Assembly (NCBI GenBank): GCA_006176705.1
Contig: QRFJ01001909.1
Location: 62,001 to 126,000 of the forward strand
Direction of reading: 5' to 3'
Source: Cocos nucifera
Taxonomy: Eukaryota > Streptophyta > Magnoliopsida > Arecales > Arecaceae
DNA length: 64,000 bases
The notes beneath the pieces are model-generated. The model worked only from the letters and a program-made list of their open reading frames with translations. It ran no database searches and was not told the DNA's origin. The position numbers and the translations under genes were made by a program. This document shows positions 58,540 to 64,000 of the stretch, in pieces. How positions within the stretch are numbered: position 1 is the stretch's first letter; each line of letters opens with the position of its first letter.

Positions 58540-59598
58540 CTAAAGCCAATTGGCTACAAGTCTAAGTCCCATCTTCTCAAGGTGGGCTTCGATCTTCTGC
58601 TGGCCCAACGGCTTTGTAAGTGGGTCTGCCACATTATCTGCGGAGTTGACTCTCTTGACCTCAACGTAACCTTTCTCAAGGTAATCGCGGATGAGATGAT
58701 ATCGCCGCTCAATGTGCTTGGATTTCTGGTGAGACCTCGGCTCCTTAGCAAGGGCTATGGCGCCATTGTTGTCGCAGTATAGAGGAATGGCATCTGATGG
58801 CATTACTCCAATTTCTGCAGCAAACTTCTTGTACCAGAATGCTTCCTTCGCAGCCTCTGATGCAGCGATATATTCTGCTTCCATGGTGGAATCTGCTATC
58901 ACAGTTTGCTTGGAACTCTTCCAGCTGACAGCTCCACCATTGCACACAAACAGACTTCCAGATGTCGACTTTCGATCATCTATATCGGACATGAAATCCG
59001 AGTCTGTGTATCCCTGGACTTGGAGTTCTCCATTACCAAAGACCAACATCATATCCTTAGTTCTTCTCAAGTACTTAAGGATACATTTCACAGAAGTCCA
59101 GTGTTCTTCACCTGGATTTGACTGATATCTGCTTGTGACACTCACAGCATGGGCTATATCAGGTCGTGTACATAGCATGGCATACATGAGGCTCCCTATT
59201 GCAGAAGCATAAGGGATCTTGCTCATGCGTTCTATTTCCTCAGGTGTGCTGGGGCACATCTTCTTGGAAAGATGAATACCATGTCTGAAGGGTATTAATC
59301 CCCTCTTAGAGTTTTCCATACTAAACCTCTTTAGTACTTCCTCTATGTACATCTTCTGTGAAAGTCCTAGCATCCTATTCGGTCTATCCCTATAGACCTT
59401 AATTCCTAGAATAAAGGATGCTTCACCTAGGTCTTTCATGGAGAATTCCTTGGACAACCACATCTTGACTGATGTCAACATGGGAATATCATTCCCAATA
59501 AGGAGGATGTCATCCACGTACAATACGAGGAAGACAACAGCGCTCCCACTGACCCTTTTTGAAAACACATGGTTCCTCTTCATTTTTGATGAAACCAA
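58540..59598 (-). CDS. Copy D RT C-terminal part and RNase H (352 aa)
   Basis: YVDD near residue 27 (LYVDDILLIGND), RT thumb and connection, then RNase H with all acidic residues: TDSDFMSDIDD, STMEAEYIAAS, YCDNNGAIALA. It runs to the natural end NWL, just before the polypurine tract (reverse, 58526-58537) and 3' LTR. A frameshift near 59590 separates it from the RT N-terminal frame. The listed start is internal, not a natural initiation site. Confidence 0.85.
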   Translation of the reverse strand: MVSSKMKRNHVFSKRVSGSAVVFLVLYVDDILLIGNDIPMLTSVKMWLSKEFSMKDLGEASFILGIKVYRDRPNRMLGLSQKMYIEEVLKRFSMENSKRGLIPFRHGIHLSKKMCPSTPEEIERMSKIPYASAIGSLMYAMLCTRPDIAHAVSVTSRYQSNPGEEHWTSVKCILKYLRRTKDMMLVFGNGELQVQGYTDSDFMSDIDDRKSTSGSLFVCNGGAVSWKSSKQTVIADSTMEAEYIAASEAAKEAFWYKKFAAEIGVMPSDAIPLYCDNNGAIALAKEPRSHQKSKHIERRYHLIRDYLEKGYVEVKRVNSADNVADPLTKPLGQQKIEAHLEKMGLRLVANWL

Positions 59599-60148
59599 AC
59601 TTTTTGATCACATCATTGAAATGAGTGTTCCAGCTCCGAGATGCTTGCTTAAGTCCATATATGGACCTTTGCAGCTTGCAAACCTTGTGATCAGTATCAC
59701 TGGATGTGAAACCTAGCGGCTGTTCCATATAGATATCTTCCTCAAGATATCCATTTAGGAATGCCGTTTTCACGTCCATTTGCCATATTTCATAATCGAA
59801 ATAGGCTGCAACGGCAAGCAATGTGCGGATGGATTTTAGCATAGCTACTGGGAAAAAGGTATCCTGATAGTCAATGCCTTCGCGTTGACTATAACCTTTT
59901 GCCACTAGTCTAGCCTTGAATGTCTCCACATTCCCATCTGCACCAATCTTTCTCTTGAAGATCCATTTACACCCAATAGGTACTATACCTTCTGGTGGAT
60001 CTACCAAGGTCCAGACTTGGTTTGAGTGCATCGAGTCAATTTCTCTGACTGCATTGCCTCTAAGCCATTTCTCGGAGTCGATATCTGATATCGCCTCGTT
60101 GTAGGTTTTGGGATCATCACCATGAGCACCATTACCTACGAGGAACAT
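59510..60148 (-). CDS. Copy D RT N-terminal part (212 aa)
   Basis: Reads GCKWIFKRKIGADGNVETF and the catalytic QMDVKTAFLNGYLEEDIYM, then LQRSIYGLKQASRSW. It ends out of frame at the shift next to the YVDD box. A local change (EKWLRGNAVREI) marks a compensated double shift near 60055. Confidence 0.8.
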   Translation of the reverse strand: MFLVGNGAHGDDPKTYNEAISDIDSEKWLRGNAVREIDSMHSNQVWTLVDPPEGIVPIGCKWIFKRKIGADGNVETFKARLVAKGYSQREGIDYQDTFFPVAMLKSIRTLLAVAAYFDYEIWQMDVKTAFLNGYLEEDIYMEQPLGFTSSDTDHKVCKLQRSIYGLKQASRSWNTHFNDVIKKFGFIKNEEEPCVFKKGQWERCCLPRIVRG

Positions 60149-60829
60149 TTCCTCTACTTCCTCTGAAATAATACCTAAGTATCTTTCAGGGGGACGGGAA
60201 AACTCTTTCCGATCTACGAGGTGGAGGAGGTAGTGTTCTTATTGGCTCAACCTGATTTGGTTCCAATTGGTCCTTAGCTCGTTTCTGCTTGTGAGACTTT
60301 CTCATCAAGCTTAATCTGCTTTCCAATGCCGCTATCTTGAATAAACTATTTTTCAAGAAAGATGGCATGTCGACTCACAATCACATTGTGGTCTTCTGGA
60401 ATGTAGAAATAGTATCCTAATGACTCTTTAGGATATCCTATGAATCGAGCTCTGAAAGGACCTAAACTCTAACTTGTCCGCTTGTTGTCTTTTGACATGA
60501 GCCGGACAACCCCAAATTCTGAGATGACTCAGACTTGGTTTCTTACCGTGCCATATCTCATACGGTGTGGTAGGAACGGTTTTAGAGGGAACCCTATTCA
60601 GTAGATAGAATTGAAGTTAACAATGAGTGTCCCCAAAGAAAATCAGGGAGGTCTGTGAAGCTCATCATGGATCGAACCATATCCAATAGAGTCCGATTTC
60701 TCCATTCTGAAACCCCGTTGAGTTGAGGTGTTCCTGGTGGAGTCCATTGAGAGACTATGCCATTTTCCTTGAAGATAGTCTAGGAATTCCCGGCTAAGGT
60801 ATTCACCTCCTCGATCTGATCGAAGAACC
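60149..60829 (-). pseudogene. Copy D integrase C-terminal half and linker, broken
   Basis: Short pieces in three frames: SDRGGEYL with the second Asp (about 60805), QWTPPGTPQLNGV then ERNRTL-like residues with the Glu (about 60700), the TTPYEIWHGKKPSLSHL region (about 60540), and linker 60368-60186 (LFKIAALESRLSLM, PPPPRRSERV). Single-base indels are spread over the stretch. Confidence 0.75.
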
Positions 60830-61237
60830 TTAATGGGTTTTTCCAGTTTGTTTTTCTACTTCATGTCTGAATTCTTTGAACTTTTCAAAAGCTTCAGACT
60901 TGTGTCTCATAAGATACACATACCCATACCTAGACAGATCATCGGTAAAGGTAATGAAGTAGACAAAATTGCCTCTAGCCGGCACATCAAATGGGCCGCA
61001 CACATCAGTATGTACTAGGGCAAGGAGATCTGTGGCCCTCTCCCCATGTCCAACAAAAGGGAGTTTAGTCATTTTGCCTTGAAGACAAGATTCACAAGTT
61101 GGATATGACTCAAAAGTCAATGGACTCAATAGCCCATTTTTCTCCAATTTGTTGATCCTATCTTCTGCTATATGACCTAATCTCAGGTGCCATAGATATC
61201 TGTCGTTTGGACTATCCCTAGGTCGTTTGGCATTCAC
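60830..61237 (-). CDS. Copy D pre-integrase finger and integrase core start (135 aa)
   Basis: Complete HHCC finger: WHLRLGHI (two His) and CESCLQGK (two Cys), both Cys kept unlike A and B. The first catalytic Asp is in HTDVCGPF, followed by TDDLSRYGYVYLM. It ends by frameshift just before the second Asp (KQTGKTH-stop). Confidence 0.85.
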   Translation of the reverse strand: MNAKRPRDSPNDRYLWHLRLGHIAEDRINKLEKNGLLSPLTFESYPTCESCLQGKMTKLPFVGHGERATDLLALVHTDVCGPFDVPARGNFVYFITFTDDLSRYGYVYLMRHKSEAFEKFKEFRHEVEKQTGKTH

Positions 61238-61346
61238 GTTTTGCTCGATAGTTAGAACAGGTACATCAATATGTAGCTGATAAAGACCATTAATAAGGAA
61301 ACCATTTGCAATTTTATTTCTTTCATAAAGAATGTTACAATGGTCC

Positions 61347-62129
61347 TTAAAGAAGGTGAATCACATAGCCTTCTTGTGCTAAGCATGAAACAGAAATCAA
61401 ATTCCTGCTAGCTGCAGGCACATAATAACAGTCTTTCAAAACTAAGTCTAAACCAGATGGTAATCGAAGAGGGTATGTTCCCACGGCTACTGCAGCAACT
61501 CTTGCTCCATTACCGATGCGTAGGATCATGTCTCCATCCCTCAGCCTCCTGCTATCCTCAAGACCCTGCATGGAAGTGCACAGATGAGCACTAGAACCAG
61601 AGTCAAGCACCCAACTGGATGCAGAAGAAACCGTAAGGTTAGACTCAATAACGAGCATACCTCCAGAAGGACCTTCCTTCTTGTTCTTCAGGGTGGCCAG
61701 GTAAGTAGGGCAGTTCCGCTTCCAATGGCCGTCGCTGTTGCAATGGAAACACTTTCCTTTGACATCGGCCTTCTTCTTCGGTTCTGCCTTCTTCTTCTTT
61801 GATCCTTCCACCTTTTGCTTTTTCACAGACTTCTTTTTCTTTCCATAAGACTTTCTTTTGGAAGAAGTCCGTTCCATAGCAAGAACTGAGCCTTTAGAAC
61901 CTTTCATAGAAAGCTCAGCGGTAACCAGCATATTCATTAATTCGGCCAAGGAATTTTGAAGTTTATGCATGTGGTAATTCATGATGAATTGCCCATATGC
62001 ATCAGTCAAGGATTGCAGAATAATATCGTTCTGCAGATCCAAGTCTAACTTCACACCGAGCTTCTCAAGCTCTTCCATGTCCTTGATCATTGTCAGACAG
62101 TGATCTTGGACTGACTGCCCATCACGCAT
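61347..62129 (-). CDS. Copy D gag C-terminal part and protease (260 aa)
   Basis: Gag capsid part (LEKLGVKLDLDLQNDIILQS), Lys-rich segment at 90-120, and an intact zinc knuckle CFHCNSDGHWKRNC (Cys127, Cys130, His135, Cys140). The protease active site WVLDSGSSAHLC is at 173-184. Open into the pre-integrase region (CYYVPAASRNLISVSCL), ending by frameshift after GYVIHLL. Joined to the N-terminal gag by a single stop (62145-62147). Confidence 0.85.
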   Translation of the reverse strand: MRDGQSVQDHCLTMIKDMEELEKLGVKLDLDLQNDIILQSLTDAYGQFIMNYHMHKLQNSLAELMNMLVTAELSMKGSKGSVLAMERTSSKRKSYGKKKKSVKKQKVEGSKKKKAEPKKKADVKGKCFHCNSDGHWKRNCPTYLATLKNKKEGPSGGMLVIESNLTVSSASSWVLDSGSSAHLCTSMQGLEDSRRLRDGDMILRIGNGARVAAVAVGTYPLRLPSGLDLVLKDCYYVPAASRNLISVSCLAQEGYVIHLL

Positions 62130-62144
62130 CTTAGCCTTAAAAAG

Positions 62145-62498
62145 TCATTTCGTGACTTGATATTTGGCTGCGCGACTCTGTTCACCAAACATCTCCTGCA
62201 GGTGAGCCAACATTTGGCGAGCAGTCCCGATATCTTCATGTTGGCGCTGGAGCTCATCAGACATCGAGCCCAACATGTAATATCTGGCCTTATTATCTTC
62301 GTCTATCCATTTTTCCAGAGACGCTCTCTGTTCAACAGGATGGACGGGCTGGTAAGGTGGGAGGGTCCTGGTCCAAAATACATGGGTTAACTTCTCAGAA
62401 CCCAAAATAATTTTGTAGTTCCTGAGCCAATCTTTATAATTGGGTCCAGTCAGTCTATGTGTGTCCAGGATACGTGCCAATGGGTTGGACGCAGACAT
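62145..62498 (-). CDS. Copy D gag N-terminal part (about 117 aa)
   Basis: Starts at the first ATG (62498), MSASNPLARILDTHRLTG, six bases after the acceptor-like CAG. The part beyond GSEKLTHVF shows a local double frameshift (WTRTLPPYQPVHP) where B reads LDQDPPTLLVRPS. Ends KYQVTK followed by TGA, where C has CGA, a CpG-type transition. Downstream gag continues in the same frame. Confidence 0.85.
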   Translation of the reverse strand: MSASNPLARILDTHRLTGPNYKDWLRNYKIILGSEKLTHVFWTRTLPPYQPVHPVEQRASLEKWIDEDNKARYYMLGSMSDELQRQHEDIGTARQMLAHLQEMFGEQSRAAKYQVTK

Positions 62499-64000
62499 TT
62501 TCCTGTAGAGAGTCAAAGATTCTAGTTAGATACTGTAATTTTGACTTGACCAATTTATTTAGGAATTTTATTTTTAAACAAATTAGCTCCCACTATTTTC
62601 TCGGATCCCTACACTCCCTCTGTAGAGATGCAAAAATCTCCATGATTAATGATTTCTAGTGGGTGGTGCGGTCTCACCAACTGACTCATCACCTCACCTA
62701 ACAGTTATTGGTGATGGGTTAGCCAATGAGTGAACAACTCTTGTTCAATGATTCTCTAATCATGGTGCACCCAAACTTGGTCTCTAATTCATGAATCTCA
62801 CCGTATCCGAAAATATTGATCCACTCCTTAGTTAAGTCAGACCCACCATTTGCATAGACTGGGTTCCTAATTGAGTCTCTCACCGTATCCAAAATATTGA
62901 GCCCAACTCATCCTCCAGCCCATAGCATCCAATGCCTAATAGACATGGTTGCATCTTTCCCGGTGCAACTGAGCCACTGTATCCAGCCGAGAACAATCAA
63001 CCCCGGGAAGGGCCCGCACATCTACAATGGTGGAAGACCTCAGACTTAATCTTTTCTTAGGGAGAATTGATTCAGGTCTCATTAAACTAGACTTGGCATA
63101 GTCATAACAATTATGACTAACCTAGTGGCATGGGTTAGCTCGGATTATTGACCACCTCAGATCAGAACTGTGTCAACAGATATGGCCAGGTAAGTGAGAC
63201 CGGTGGAAGGAATATGCCATTAACTCGTACAAGAATGCATTCAGGTCGAGTAGCTTCCAATTAAAAACCAGTCGGTCGTATGTGCCAAACTTACCTTAGA
63301 CACCAAATTGTTGAGTCAGAACCAATTGGGTTAGCCTACAATCCAGACTCTAACCTCTGAGCCTAATTAGGTCTTGCTTGATCGTGACTCGATCTTGACC
63401 CAGACTTAATCCTATTAGGCTGGTCAATTTAAGCATTGTTGATCCCATCTAACCAACTCTTGATTCGGTTTGATCAACCGCTTAGACCTAATTGAGCTAC
63501 CCAAGCCCGAACCCAGTATTATGAATATGTCTTAGATCTGAAAATTCTCAATTTTAGACCTAATTAATATTCCATAAACTTAATTCTTAATTAAGTAGGG
63601 TTCATAAACAAAATATGCACAATAAATCCTAGGGTTTCAGGATCTAGGGTTTTGCAGAAAGTAAGTTTTGGGTTTCTGATTAAGGACGAACACGCAGCAC
63701 CCCTACACATCATAAGAACACCCCATCGAATGGAAAGAGAGGGCCTTTAAACCCTTCTTCGTTCTTATGACCGGACGGCCAAGAGGAACGCCTTAATCAG
63801 GAACATGTCAATACTACAAAACAGTTATTAGATCTATATCATATATCTCATATACAAATTAGATCTAATCATGGCATATTTTGCATACATCTCATGTATC
63901 AAATCATGCATATTTTCAGATCTAAATTATCTCATAATAATCTAAAAAATTAGATTTAAATTGATCTAATCAAAATAAATTCTAATCTAGACAATTATGT
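62499..64000 (-). other. Copy D leader, partial, with candidate intron 62503-63294
   Basis: Conserved with B, C and F. The donor-like CTAAG|GTAAGT gives an intron start at 63294 and CTCTCTACAG|G an end at 62503, 792 nt, the same length as in C. The short leader frame begins at the ATG at 63021 but stops after HWMLWAGG. Nothing else coding is seen up to the window end. Confidence 0.6.

Larger units (their letters stand above)
56242..64000 (-). mobile_element. Ty1/copia retrotransposon copy D, 5' LTR outside the window
   Basis: Minus-strand main-family element with 3' LTR, pol, gag and most of the leader. By comparison with C, about 360 bp of leader and then the 5' LTR lie beyond 64000. It is the best-preserved coding copy: zinc knuckle, protease, pre-integrase finger, YVDD and all RNase H residues are intact. 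At least four frame breaks or stops remain. Confidence 0.9.

Noticed and set aside
1..64000. Host single-copy genes, tRNA or rRNA genes
   Set aside because: No frame outside element proteins shows a recognisable cellular domain, and no tRNA- or rRNA-like sequence was seen; tRNA-like matches are retroelement primer sites only.

Overview
The window is 64 kb of plant nuclear DNA made almost entirely of LTR retrotransposons inserted into one another. I see no cellular gene, tRNA, rRNA or CRISPR array. Plant origin rests on Ty1/copia elements with tRNA-iMet primer sites (TGGTATCAGAGC) and on a Ty3/gypsy element of Tat type. The AT-rich composition and element types would fit a large-genome monocot such as a palm, but that is a weak inference.

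One copia family dominates. It has LTRs of about 2.25-2.29 kb (TGTTAG...CCTTCA), a leader of about 1.87 kb, then gag-PR-INT-RT-RNase H. Copies A (1057-6288) and B (6289-15522) lie head to tail on the plus strand. Copy C (41945-51609) is also plus. F (pieces between 23066 and 52090) and D (56242 to the window end) are minus. There is also a solo LTR (26564-28853). Every copy is broken by stops and frameshifts; D and C are best preserved, F is the most decayed.

Nesting from 22 to 64 kb: a minus-strand Tat-type gypsy element is the oldest layer (PR-RT-RNase H-integrase at 52371-56241, followed by a tandem-repeat array at 22041-23065 plus 52091-52370). F inserted in that array and D inserted upstream of the gypsy protease. 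F was then hit three times: by a gag-only element with 886-bp LTRs (25018-30741, TSD TCCAC), which later received the solo LTR (TSD CCCTA/CCCTG); by a second long-LTR copia, G (34616-40309, TSD CTTGA); and by C (from 41945). Joining the flanks at the TCCAC and CTTGA sites gives uninterrupted F sequence, so the order of events can be read directly.

From 1 to 22 kb: A is cut at its left by the LTR of an unrelated element (1-1056). A is followed by its own LTR, a 5'-truncated LTR, and B. B's right end sits in the gag-protease of an older minus-strand copia, H (15523-about 17916). A further minus-strand LTR (18603-19126) and a poorly resolved 19-22 kb stretch follow.

The observations most worth following are: a candidate leader intron with matching splice sites in four copies; a gag-only, pol-less element; variable higher-order repeats in a Tat 3' region; a cluster of W-box motifs in one LTR sublineage; and inactivation mainly by C-to-T type changes.
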